Shown here piece after piece: positions 1 to 6,596 of a DNA stretch of 12,344 nt. The notes under the pieces are model-generated. The model did no database searches. It had not been told where the DNA came from and saw only the letters and a program-made list of their open reading frames with translations. How positions within the stretch are numbered: position 1 is the first letter of the stretch; every line of letters starts with the position of its first letter. The stretch comes from Alphaproteobacteria bacterium (GTDB lineage: Bacteria; Pseudomonadota; Alphaproteobacteria; Micavibrionales; Micavibrionaceae), in the NCBI GenBank assembly GCA_030427765.1, contig JAUICS010000015.1, forward strand, positions 1 to 12,344. Direction: 5' to 3'. The position numbers were made by a program, and so were the translations under genes.

Positions 1-19
1 GTGTTTTATCTAAATTCAT
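1..19 (-). CDS. possible 5' end of a further downstream gene (partial)
   Basis: An ATG on the minus strand at 19-17 opens a frame (M-N-L-D-K-T) that runs off the left edge without a stop. It lies 15 nt after the stop of the anchored M16 gene, about the same spacing (14 nt) as between the two M16 genes, so it could be the next operon member. No clear ribosome binding site precedes it and six codons cannot identify a product, so this is only a positional guess. Confidence 0.2.
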
Positions 20-34
20 ATGAAAGTGCGGCGT

Positions 35-1513
35 TTATTCAACGTTTGGCAGGTCTTCAATAACAACATCGGGGTAGACATTTGTAGGTTGCCCAACGGT
101 GATAATGGCAAAATTTTCCTGCGTCATGATACGGTCCGCCACACTGTTTACATCATCAACCGTTAATGTATTTAGTGTGTTCTGGCGTGTATCAAGATAA
201 TCAATCGGCAGGTTATCAAGCTGCATATTCAAAAGTATCTTTGAGATTTTTCCGGTTGAGGTAAGTGATAAAGGAAGAGAGCCGGTCATATAGGCAACGG
301 CATCGGCTAATTCCTCTTGTGTGATACCTTTTGCCTTTAGCGTTGAAATTTCATCACTTATGATGGAAAGCATTTCAAGTGCCTTCTCATTCTGTGTTGA
401 TGTTTGAACAATGTGCATGTTCGCATGGTCAAAATTATCAAGATAAGAATAAATACCGTATGTAAGGCCCCTGTTTTCCCGTGCTTCAACCGTTAAACGG
501 CTTCCGAAACCGCCACCAAGAACTTGTGTTAGTACCTGCGCGGCATGATAGTCAGTGTCGTTTCTGTCGAGGCCATGCATCCATAACTGGATTTTGGTTT
601 GTGGTATCGGCATGTCATGGTGTGCATGCACATTCTGAAGGTTGTCAATCGTGTCTATATCGGCAGTCTCACCGTTATATGTGGCCGGAAGTTTGCCAAA
701 TATAAATTCCAGCAAATTTTCTACTTCTTCCACCGTGATATCGCCTGCAATTGATACATGCAGACGGTCCTGTGTCAGGTGGTTTTGTACGTAGGCGCGA
801 AGTGCATCCGGCGTAATGTTTTTGAGTGTTGAGATTGTTCCGCCGCTATTCAGTGCATAAGGATGACCTTCAAAAACGGTTGCGTAGGCCAAACGTGATA
901 AACGCCAATCCGGGTTGGATAATGAATTCTGAATACGTGCAATATTTGCATCCCGCATTCTGTTTACAGGGTCTTCATCAAATCGCGGGCTTGTGATGGC
1001 CATACGTAGCAGGTCGAAGGCAATGTCTTTATTCTTGCTAAGTGTCTTCAATGTCCCGCCGAAATTATCGCGGCTGGCGTTAAAGTGCAATTTAATGGCG
1101 TAATCGTTTAATTTTGTCTGGAACGCTTCACTATCCAGATCGCCCGCACCTTCATCAAGTGTGTTTGAGAGTAATCTTACGAGACCTTGTGTTTCAGGAG
1201 TTTCATTGAGTGCGCCGGCACCTTTAAACGCGAAATTCATTGTTATGACGGGGACGGAGTGGTCCTCAACAAGCCATGCCGTTACGTTGCGGCGAGTCTT
1301 AACCTCGCGAATGGATAATATACCGTCTACGGACCGTGTTGGCGTATGGTGAAATGCCGTCTCGAAACTGCCCTTATTATTGACATACGCAAATCCAAAA
1401 ATGCCGCAGATGATGGCAATGATTACAATTAATATCAGCAACAGTGTTTTGCTGTAGTCGTCCTCATCCTGTCCGGATTGCGGTTCTTTATTTTCTGTCT
1501 CTTTTTTAACCAT
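35..1513 (-). CDS. membrane-anchored M16 peptidase-like protein, zinc site lost
   Basis: This 492-aa protein has the M16 (pitrilysin/processing-peptidase) fold but should not be catalytic. A charged N-terminus of about 20 residues is followed by one strongly hydrophobic segment (about 23-44), which should anchor it in the inner membrane with the peptidase-like part in the periplasm. Where M16 enzymes carry HxxEH it has R113-L-L-S116-N117, and the distal glutamate region reads MRDANIARIQ instead of a VxxEE motif, so all zinc ligands are gone. The C-terminal half keeps the glycine-rich GGGFGSRL stretch and the downstream GLTYGIYSYL that make up the R/Y substrate-binding pair of M16 non-catalytic domains. 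It starts 14 nt after the catalytic M16 gene. By analogy with two-subunit M16 proteases (mitochondrial processing peptidase, bacterial paired M16B proteins) it is probably the substrate-binding partner. Family assignment is firm; the partnership is inferred. Confidence 0.9.
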   Translation of the reverse strand: MVKKETENKEPQSGQDEDDYSKTLLLILIVIIAIICGIFGFAYVNNKGSFETAFHHTPTRSVDGILSIREVKTRRNVTAWLVEDHSVPVITMNFAFKGAGALNETPETQGLVRLLSNTLDEGAGDLDSEAFQTKLNDYAIKLHFNASRDNFGGTLKTLSKNKDIAFDLLRMAITSPRFDEDPVNRMRDANIARIQNSLSNPDWRLSRLAYATVFEGHPYALNSGGTISTLKNITPDALRAYVQNHLTQDRLHVSIAGDITVEEVENLLEFIFGKLPATYNGETADIDTIDNLQNVHAHHDMPIPQTKIQLWMHGLDRNDTDYHAAQVLTQVLGGGFGSRLTVEARENRGLTYGIYSYLDNFDHANMHIVQTSTQNEKALEMLSIISDEISTLKAKGITQEELADAVAYMTGSLPLSLTSTGKISKILLNMQLDNLPIDYLDTRQNTLNTLTVDDVNSVADRIMTQENFAIITVGQPTNVYPDVVIEDLPNVE

Positions 1514-1527
1514 GGTGTTACCTGCGA

Positions 1528-2988
1528 TTATTCTTGCGGTGAATTGTCTTGAACATCAGTGTCATCTGTAGATGGTTCATTAACTATCGATGTTTCATCT
1601 GCCATGTTGTCCGCTGCTTCACTTTCCGACGGGGCTAATGGCGGTGATAGTTTTCCAATTACGGTATGCTCGGCCGTTTTCGGGTTCAGGTATTTGTCAG
1701 CCACCATTTGAAGGGAATTGGCATCTACCGCGGCGATCTGGTCAACCCATGTTTCAACATCATCAAGCGATACACCGGTTGCCAATGCGCGTCCGACGAT
1801 CATTGCCGGGCCGGATAGGCTGTCGAGGGCATATATCGCATCGGCCTGCATATTGTTTACGGCGCGTTTGCGTTCATCTTCGGTGACGCCGTCACGAATG
1901 ATCTTTGTTATTTCGGCATCGATTGCGTTGGATAATTCATCGAAAGATGTGTTTTCGGCCGGATTTGCAACGATTGAGAAGCTGGTATTATCTCTGCGGA
2001 AATTGTCATAGGAAATGTATATCTGCGTTGCCAGTTTCTGATCAACGACGAGTGATTTGTAAAGTCGGCTTGTCGTGCTATTGGCCATGATTGCGGTTAA
2101 CACATCAAGCGCAAGCGCGTCATCCTTATGCGTTGTCAGGCTCGGTACACGATATAATTTGTAGAATTTGCGGCTATGGACATTTGGGTCCTCTTTTTCA
2201 ATGATCGTATTTCCGGCATATTCCGAATAAATCGCCTGCGGCGGTGTTCTGCCCTCGTGTGCCGGAATACTACCGTATATTTTTTCGGCCAGCGGTTCCA
2301 ACACATTACGTGTAACGGCACCGCCAACAACAAGAATTGCATTTTCCGGTGTGTACCAGTCATCGTGAAATGCAAGGGCATCTGCTTTATCAAGCTGTGC
2401 CATTTCATGTGACCATCCAATAATCGGGCGTCCGTAAGGATGCATACGGAATAAGGCATTTTTTAAATTGTCGGAAAATAATCGCTGCGGTTTATTTTCA
2501 ATGCTCTGACGGCGCTCTTCCATGATGACATCACGTTCGGATAAAACTTCTTCCTCGGGCGGGTTCATATGCTGGAAACGGTCGGCCTCCATATCCATAA
2601 CGGTTTCAAAATGGTCAACAGAAATAGATTCGAAATAGGCGGTGTAATCCCATGATGTAAATGCATTATGCTCGCCGCCCAGTTTTTTAACGGTGGTTGA
2701 GAATGTTCCCGCCGGGTATTTTTCTGTCCCTTTGAACATCAAATGCTCAAGGAAATGGGCGATTCCGGATGTTCCGGGCTCTTCATATGCTGAACCGGCC
2801 TTAATCCATAACATATGCGTTACAACGGGTGCTTTATGATTGGGAATTAACACAACCTGCATACCGTTACTGAGTGTGAATGTCTCGGCATTAAAGGTGT
2901 TTGCAGTGGCCGATAAAGTGTACATGCCGGATGTAAATAGCAGGGCTAAAAACAGGAGACGGGATAATTTCAATGCATGTGCGAACAT
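1528..2988 (-). CDS. secreted M16 family zinc metalloprotease (catalytic)
   Basis: This 486-aa protein has an N-terminal signal peptide (basic start, hydrophobic core 11-20, likely cleavage after A29 in SATA|NTF), so it should act in the periplasm. The inverted zinc motif is intact: H78-F-L-E81-H82, with the distal glutamate in VIMEERR at about 157-158, the usual distance. Between them is the GGEHNAFTSWDYTAYF block typical of M16 enzymes. The second half keeps the SRLYKSLV...QIYISY stretch of the R/Y pair. The last 33 or so residues are acidic and low in complexity, probably disordered. An in-frame TAA three codons upstream of the ATG fixes this start, although no good Shine-Dalgarno is visible. 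It sits 62 nt after the lipoprotein gene and 14 nt before its inactive paralogue. Substrate unknown; processing or degradation of periplasmic peptides is the family expectation. Confidence 0.95.
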   Translation of the reverse strand: MFAHALKLSRLLFLALLFTSGMYTLSATANTFNAETFTLSNGMQVVLIPNHKAPVVTHMLWIKAGSAYEEPGTSGIAHFLEHLMFKGTEKYPAGTFSTTVKKLGGEHNAFTSWDYTAYFESISVDHFETVMDMEADRFQHMNPPEEEVLSERDVIMEERRQSIENKPQRLFSDNLKNALFRMHPYGRPIIGWSHEMAQLDKADALAFHDDWYTPENAILVVGGAVTRNVLEPLAEKIYGSIPAHEGRTPPQAIYSEYAGNTIIEKEDPNVHSRKFYKLYRVPSLTTHKDDALALDVLTAIMANSTTSRLYKSLVVDQKLATQIYISYDNFRRDNTSFSIVANPAENTSFDELSNAIDAEITKIIRDGVTEDERKRAVNNMQADAIYALDSLSGPAMIVGRALATGVSLDDVETWVDQIAAVDANSLQMVADKYLNPKTAEHTVIGKLSPPLAPSESEAADNMADETSIVNEPSTDDTDVQDNSPQE

Positions 2989-3050
2989 ATTAGTAGCTTA
3001 CAGGTTTGTTTACGTTAATGACAATTCGAGTGTACCGTTTGGACGAAGGT

Positions 3051-3641
3051 TTACTCTTGTTTAGATGGCGTTTCACCTTCTGTAATATCTTTGCCCTCTT
3101 CCTTATTTCTTTGAATCCGTTTGAATTCTTCAGGTGCATCTACAATGCTGGCCTCTGGGTCCGAATCCTGAACTTCTATTCCCATGAGTTTTTGAACAAC
3201 GGGCTCGTCGCGCTGAGCCGATTCGGCGGTTTCCTGATCAACAAGTTCACGAATACCAGGACGGGCTTTGTGCGCGCCGGCCTGCTGCAAAAACATAATT
3301 TCACTGTCGCTTAAGCTCTGGCTGGCACTTTCAAAATCATTGGCATATTTGCGCGCGTTCTGGTTACGGCCATCTGGAATGGCATTACCGGAAAGGGATT
3401 CAAACGCTTTTTCACTTGCCGTTTTTTCCTGTGGGCGCGGTGCACCGGGCTGCGGCGGGCGTAAACTGTAATCCGGCGGCATCGTAAGTGGCGCTTTCTT
3501 CACAACGGCAAATTCATCAGGTACCTGACGTCCAAGGCCCAGTTGTTCTTTTGTGCCATCACACCCCGCCAATACAAATGGCAAAAGGATTGGAAGGACG
3601 GCTAGAATTGGTAAAATCTTAATTGTTGCTGGAGACTTCAT
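3051..3641 (-). CDS. DUF3035/BamF-like outer-membrane lipoprotein
   Basis: This 196-aa protein has a lipoprotein signal peptide: a hydrophobic core at 9-24 and a lipobox L24-A25-G26-C27, so C27 would be acylated and become the mature N-terminus. The residue after the cysteine is Asp. That is an inner-membrane retention signal in enterobacteria, but the rule is not reliable in alphaproteobacteria. After the cysteine comes the family signature PDEFAVVKKAPLTMPPDY (41-58) followed by a proline-rich stretch, as in DUF3035 proteins. I recall this family being linked to BamF, an alphaproteobacterial accessory subunit of the beta-barrel assembly complex; that link is from memory and not shown by the sequence. 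The remainder is hydrophilic and rich in charged residues. The start lies inside lspA (23-nt overlap), suggesting translational coupling to the signal peptidase that matures it. Confidence 0.88.
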   Translation of the reverse strand: MKSPATIKILPILAVLPILLPFVLAGCDGTKEQLGLGRQVPDEFAVVKKAPLTMPPDYSLRPPQPGAPRPQEKTASEKAFESLSGNAIPDGRNQNARKYANDFESASQSLSDSEIMFLQQAGAHKARPGIRELVDQETAESAQRDEPVVQKLMGIEVQDSDPEASIVDAPEEFKRIQRNKEEGKDITEGETPSKQE

Positions 3642-4233
3642 TTTCTTTATTGTCTTTGTTTTTATTATCGCTCTTACTCATAAATAAACCATGCAATACT
3701 ATATATGCAACGCCTAATACAATTGCGCAATCGGCAATGTTAAATGCGGGGTAATGCCACCCAAGAAAGTGAAAATCGAAGAAATCGGCCACCGCACCGA
3801 ATCGTGCGCGGTCATGCACGTTCCCGAGTGCGCCGCCAATAATGACGGAAATCGCCACGGCAATTGATTTTTCATGGACGGTGAGTAACCAAAATAATAG
3901 AAACGCCGTAATAATCAGGGATGTGGCAATTAATATCATTGCGCCAGAACTATCGTCGCCGGCAAACATGCCGAAGCTGACGCCCTTATTCCAGACCATC
4001 ACGAGATTAAAGAATGGCAGGAGTTCGATATGCATAGGGCCAAGTCTTTCACCGCCGGATAGAAGCCATTCGAAGAAACCTTGTGATGCCACACCAAGAT
4101 TTTGTGCTTTGAAAAGAATTTCGATCATCCACCATTTGCATAGTTGATCACATACAAAAATAAATGTGGCCAGACACAGGGTAAATGGGATGCGGCGCGG
4201 GTAAAATGCCATTTTTTGAAAAAAAGTTAACAT
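3619..4233 (-). CDS. lspA: lipoprotein signal peptidase (signal peptidase II)
   Basis: LspA cleaves the signal peptide of diacylglyceryl-modified prolipoproteins in the inner membrane. The 204-aa protein shows the family blocks in order: CDQLCKWW (28-35), VWNKGVSFG (80-88), GGALGNVHDR (133-142, catalytic D141) and VADFFDFH...HYPAFNIADCAI (148-171, catalytic D168). Four hydrophobic segments fit the usual topology. Residues 41-70 form a slightly long periplasmic loop, and the C-terminal 18 residues are a hydrophilic Lys/Asn/Asp/Glu tail whose codons also hold the start of the next gene. The start is ambiguous: M1 has only a weak purine-rich stretch upstream, and M8 (position 4212) would still retain the first membrane segment. 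It is the first gene of a minus-strand envelope operon and is divergent from the flagellin gene. The ileS gene that often precedes lspA is not here. Confidence 0.96.
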   Translation of the reverse strand: MLTFFQKMAFYPRRIPFTLCLATFIFVCDQLCKWWMIEILFKAQNLGVASQGFFEWLLSGGERLGPMHIELLPFFNLVMVWNKGVSFGMFAGDDSSGAMILIATSLIITAFLLFWLLTVHEKSIAVAISVIIGGALGNVHDRARFGAVADFFDFHFLGWHYPAFNIADCAIVLGVAYIVLHGLFMSKSDNKNKDNKENEVSSNN

Positions 4234-4315
4234 GTTTTTTCTTACTTATTTTATCTAAATACCCCAGAAAACAAGGGGTTGATAGTGAAAATGCCCAAAA
4301 AGGAACGTTTTTATC

Positions 4316-4330
4316 TTAACATTTTGTTAA
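4316..4330 (+). promoter_or_regulatory. candidate CtrA binding site (TTAA-N7-TTAA)
   Basis: The bases TTAA at 4316-4319 and TTAA at 4327-4330 are separated by exactly seven bases, the full consensus for the alphaproteobacterial response regulator CtrA. The site is also a palindrome (TTAAC-N5-GTTAA). It lies 85 nt before the flagellin start codon and 82 nt before the lspA start. CtrA controls flagellar genes in many alphaproteobacteria, which fits the position, but in AT-rich DNA this motif can occur by chance and direct binding is not shown. Confidence 0.45.
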
Positions 4331-4353
4331 TCTTTGTATATGATACTCGATAT
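4328..4353 (+). promoter_or_regulatory. weak sigma28-like promoter for flagellin
   Basis: TAATCTTT (4328-4335) resembles the sigma28 -35 element TAAAGTTT, and CTCGATAT (4346-4353) shares the CGATA core of the -10 element GCCGATAA. The spacer is 10 nt, one less than usual. The match is partial and the -35 overlaps the candidate CtrA box. I looked for a sigma54 GG-N10-GC element and did not find one. Confidence 0.25.
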
Positions 4354-4402
4354 ATGTTGCCGAGAATTGGCATCATGCAGTATGCAAACATAACCTTAGG
4401 AA

Positions 4403-4408
4403 AAGGAG
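4403..4408 (+). promoter_or_regulatory. strong ribosome binding site of flagellin gene
   Basis: AAGGAG ends seven bases before the ATG at 4416, near-ideal spacing. It is the clearest Shine-Dalgarno in the window, contrasting with the weak sites of the lspA operon, and fixes the flagellin start. Confidence 0.85.
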
Positions 4409-4415
4409 AACTATT

Positions 4416-6233
4416 ATGTCAGGAGACATAGCAATCTCAGCTGCGCTGAGAGCAAACCTTACGTCCCTTAAATCTGTGGACGATAATATCTCGAAAATCA
4501 CAAATATTTTGTCCACTGGACGAGAAGTTAACTCGGCTCTTGATGATCCGGTACGTTTCTTCGCCGCCCAATCGTTGACAAACCGTGCCGATGACTTGAA
4601 CGGTACGCTTGACGCGATCGGCCAAAGTATTTCGATTATTCAACAAGCAACCGAAGCCAATAACCGTCTTCAGGATTTGATTACACAGGCTCAATCTATC
4701 GCTAACCAGGCACGTGAAACACTATCATCAGGTGCGTTCGAAGCGAAAGTGACAGGTAATGTGGATCTATCTGATGTTGATGACATTGTTGGTGACCTTA
4801 CCGGTGTGGACTGCGGTGATACGATTCGTTTCTCCGTATCCGACCCGACAGGTCTTCAGCAACCAGTTGTTTTCGATGACGGTTCTGCCAGTGGAGCATT
4901 AGGTATCACTGTATCTGTGAACTCAGGTGATTCTATTGAGCAGTTTATTGCGGACATCAATGCAATTGAAGATGTCAATGGCGACCAGATCATTGAGGCG
5001 AGCCTAAATAGTGACGGTGGTCTTGAAATCCGTGCATTGAACGGCGGTAACCTGCGTCTTGAATTCTTTGATGCCGGTGATAATGCCAGTTCTACAACTG
5101 ACCCAACATCAAGTTCACCATCAGATGTTGATTTCGCCGAGGCCCTTGGTCTTGACGTTATCGGATTTGAAGGTCAGGCTAATGCCGGTGCAACTGCGGA
5201 TACAACGCTTGCCTCCATTACGGCGACGGCTGGCCCGCAATTGACGTCATTGGCATTGTTTGATTCATCTGATAACGATAACATCGCGGTTCGTACATCA
5301 ACATTGAACAACTTGATCGATGATAACGGTAATGACTTTGGCTTCTCCGGTGGTGCGGGAAGTAACCTGAACATCAGTATTAACGGTGAAGATGCCGTCC
5401 AATTGGATCTTGGCGGTGACTTTAACCCAGCTACTGTTACCATTCAGGACTTCATTGATGCCATTAACACGGATGCAGAGCTTGGTGATCAGCTTCAGGC
5501 ATCATTTGATGATGATACTGGTCAGATTGTAATTCGTTCACTTGATGCGTCTGTGCAGACTGTTCAGTTCCAGTTTGAAGCCAATGGCTCACAAACCGGT
5601 GGTCGTCTGTTTGGTTTCGGTGTCAGTACCGCGAGCTTCTCAACAGCTCAGGGCTTTAGTCAGGCTGCCGCTAGAACACCGTTTGCGACAGGTTCCGGTA
5701 ACATCACAACCCGAACATTCCAGTTCGGTGCGGGTGCGACAGAGCTTCTTGCACAGGAGATCAGCTTCGATAAGATCCGTCAGCAGATTGATGAGCTTGT
5801 TGAAAACGATGCCGATTACGCCGGTACAAACCTATTGAACGGTGATAATCTGGAAACGTTCTTCAACGCGGATCGTACAAGTTCCTTGACAACATTTGGT
5901 GCGACATTCACATCATCCGGTCTTGGAATTGAGGAAGCGGACTTCGGACGTAGCGAAACTGTGGAAGCAGCCATCAACTCCGTTCGTGCGGCGCTGGAAA
6001 CATCCCGTGCGTTTGGTTCGACACTGGCCACCGACCTTGGGGTTGTGCAGACTCGTGAAACTTTCACGGAGAACACAATCAACAACTTGGAAGCCGGTGC
6101 GGATAAACTGACACTTGCTGATGAGAATGAGCAAGGGGTGCAGTTGCTAGCGCTACAGACGAGACAGCAGCTATCCGTGACATCCTTGTCATTGGCGGCG
6201 CAGTCTCAGCAGAACGTGCTACGACTATTCTAA
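4416..6233 (+). CDS. flagellin, large, with two Flagellin_IN-type inserts
   Basis: This is the structural subunit of the flagellar filament, exported by the flagellar type III system. The N-terminal helical D0/D1 region (about 1-110) has hallmark stretches (LTSLKSVD, STGREVNSALDDP, LQDLITQAQSIANQARE). The C-terminal D1/D0 region (about 430-605) contains LLNGDNL and ends in AAQSQQNVLRLF, the usual hydrophobic flagellin end. Between them are two similar modules, about 128-220 and 314-386, each with a DTIRFSV/NLNISING-like strand, a helix (IEQFIADINAIE; IQDFIDAINTD), then a GGLEIRAL or GQIVIRSL strand. This pattern matches the Flagellin_IN (hook IN) motif. At 605 aa it is longer than minimal flagellins because of these surface inserts. 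It has a single cysteine (C133), unusual for a filament protein. Its strong RBS and tandem stops TAA-TAA-TAG (6231-6239) fit high expression. No other flagellar gene is in the window. Confidence 0.95.
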   Translation: MSGDIAISAALRANLTSLKSVDDNISKITNILSTGREVNSALDDPVRFFAAQSLTNRADDLNGTLDAIGQSISIIQQATEANNRLQDLITQAQSIANQARETLSSGAFEAKVTGNVDLSDVDDIVGDLTGVDCGDTIRFSVSDPTGLQQPVVFDDGSASGALGITVSVNSGDSIEQFIADINAIEDVNGDQIIEASLNSDGGLEIRALNGGNLRLEFFDAGDNASSTTDPTSSSPSDVDFAEALGLDVIGFEGQANAGATADTTLASITATAGPQLTSLALFDSSDNDNIAVRTSTLNNLIDDNGNDFGFSGGAGSNLNISINGEDAVQLDLGGDFNPATVTIQDFIDAINTDAELGDQLQASFDDDTGQIVIRSLDASVQTVQFQFEANGSQTGGRLFGFGVSTASFSTAQGFSQAAARTPFATGSGNITTRTFQFGAGATELLAQEISFDKIRQQIDELVENDADYAGTNLLNGDNLETFFNADRTSSLTTFGATFTSSGLGIEEADFGRSETVEAAINSVRAALETSRAFGSTLATDLGVVQTRETFTENTINNLEAGADKLTLADENEQGVQLLALQTRQQLSVTSLSLAAQSQQNVLRLF

Positions 6234-6251
6234 TAATAGTGATTATCCCTC

Positions 6252-6306
6252 TGACGGTGGTGCCCGTCCCGAAAATCCAGTAACGATTTTCCAGGGCTCC
6301 ACCTCA
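6252..6306 (+). ncRNA. long interrupted hairpin in flagellin 3' UTR
   Basis: Twelve bases after the last tandem stop, the sequence folds back on itself. TGA-(bulged C)-GGTGG (6252-6260) pairs with CCACC-TCA (6299-6306). GCCC (6262-6265) pairs with GGGC (6294-6297). GAAAATC (6271-6277) pairs with GATTTTC (6285-6291) around a 7-nt loop. All pairs are Watson-Crick, separated by a mismatch and an internal loop. It lies directly upstream of the terminator hairpin, so it would be the 3' end of the flagellin mRNA. It may be a stabilising structure or part of a 3'-UTR-derived RNA; no known RNA family was recognised. Confidence 0.5.
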
Positions 6307-6316
6307 ACAAAAACTT

Positions 6317-6352
6317 GCCGGGAATGTGCAGGACGCCGTTCCCGGCTTTTTT
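6317..6352 (+). terminator. rho-independent terminator of flagellin gene
   Basis: A perfect 8-bp stem, GCCGGGAA (6317-6324) and TTCCCGGC (6339-6346), with a 14-nt loop, is followed at once by six T residues. On the minus strand the same stem is followed by AAG and then five T residues, so it could also stop readthrough from the convergent lpd gene, though it lies about 240 nt beyond lpd. Confidence 0.9.
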
Positions 6353-6366
6353 GTGTCTTTTTTCAA

Positions 6367-6393
6367 ACCACAGAGAACACAGAGGGCGCAGAG
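6367..6393 (+). repeat. CACAGAG-type intergenic repeat, copy 1
   Basis: The stretch begins CCACAGAG, continues with a second CACAGAGGG and ends in CAGAG. It resembles the CCACAGAG(G)..CACAGAG repeats found between genes in many bacterial genomes. A diverged copy in opposite orientation lies at 6507-6533, so the two flank the palindromes between them. No coding potential is likely here; short reading frames across it are repeat translations. Confidence 0.6.
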
Positions 6394-6398
6394 TTTTT

Positions 6399-6482
6399 GT
6401 CATCCTATGCGAAGGCATAGGATCCACATTTTAAGTTTGCGCTTACGTGTAAATGGATCCTGCGGTCAAACCGCAGGATGAC
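6399..6482. repeat. pair of opposed GTCATCC...GGATCCA palindromic repeats
   Basis: The first unit (6399-6426) starts GTCATCC and ends GGATCCA, with a perfect inner hairpin CCTATGC-gaag-GCATAGG (6404-6421). The second (6454-6482) starts TGGATCC and ends GGATGAC, with a perfect hairpin ATCCTGCGGT-caa-ACCGCAGGAT (6457-6479). The two share outer ends but differ in the stem, and they face each other across a 27-nt spacer, so the block is also one larger imperfect palindrome. The outer sequence matches the GTCATCC(C)GG...GGATCCA palindromes common between genes of alphaproteobacteria. The units are possible REP-like, non-autonomous elements; no transposase is nearby. Confidence 0.75.
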
Positions 6483-6506
6483 GATGGAGAGAATAAGCAT
6501 ATACCA

Positions 6507-6533
6507 CTCTGTGGAACTCAGTGCCCTCTGTGG
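6507..6533 (-). repeat. CACAGAG-type intergenic repeat, copy 2 (inverted)
   Basis: Read on the minus strand it begins CCACAGAGGGCAC and ends CCACAGAG, the same family as copy 1 but in opposite orientation. Copies 1 and 2 bracket the GTCATCC palindromes. Confidence 0.6.
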
Positions 6534-6541
6534 CTAACATC

Positions 6542-6584
6542 TGTCTGGATTGTTTCGTCACTATGTTCCTGGCAATGACAGACA
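6542..6584 (-). repeat. GTCATTGC...CAATCC-type intergenic repeat
   Basis: On the minus strand this reads TGTCTGTCATTGCCAGG, then a GTGACGAAACAATCC block and CAGACA. It matches the widespread GTCATTGCGAG...GAAGCAATCC repeat, whose translation gives the familiar VIAR..TKQSR peptide seen in spurious reading frames. The ends TGTCTG (6542-6547) and CAGACA (6579-6584) are a perfect inverted pair, and ATTG/CAAT pair just inside them. Confidence 0.65.
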
Positions 6585-6596
6585 ATAAATACGTGA

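Larger units (their letters stand above)
4234..4415. promoter_or_regulatory. divergent lspA / flagellin intergenic region
   Basis: This 182-nt, AT-rich region must hold the promoters of both the lspA operon (leftward) and the flagellin gene (rightward). It contains the candidate CtrA box and sigma28-like elements listed separately, and a small ACCCC-N9-GGGGT inverted repeat (4261-4279) with no clear meaning. I could not pick a convincing sigma70 promoter for the lspA side. Confidence 0.6.
6234..6596. other. 363-nt convergent intergenic region, no gene
   Basis: Between the flagellin and lpd stop codons there is no believable gene. The region holds the flagellin 3' hairpin and terminator, then four repeat units listed separately. 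Short reading frames here on either strand are translations of repeats and have no ribosome binding sites. Confidence 0.85.

Noticed and set aside
4261..4279. ACCCC-N9-GGGGT inverted repeat as a terminator or operator
   Set aside because: The stem is only 5 bp, has no T-run, and lies in a region with no gene ending nearby.
4367..4385. Possible sigma54 promoter (TTGGCA...TATGC) before flagellin
   Set aside because: The GG to GC distance is 13 nt instead of the required 10.
6230..6427. Minus-strand 65-codon frame
   Set aside because: It runs through the flagellin terminator and repeat units; no RBS and no protein-like sequence.
6399..6482. CRISPR-like repeat pair
   Set aside because: Only two units, in opposite orientation, each self-complementary; they fit REP-like palindromes, not a CRISPR array.
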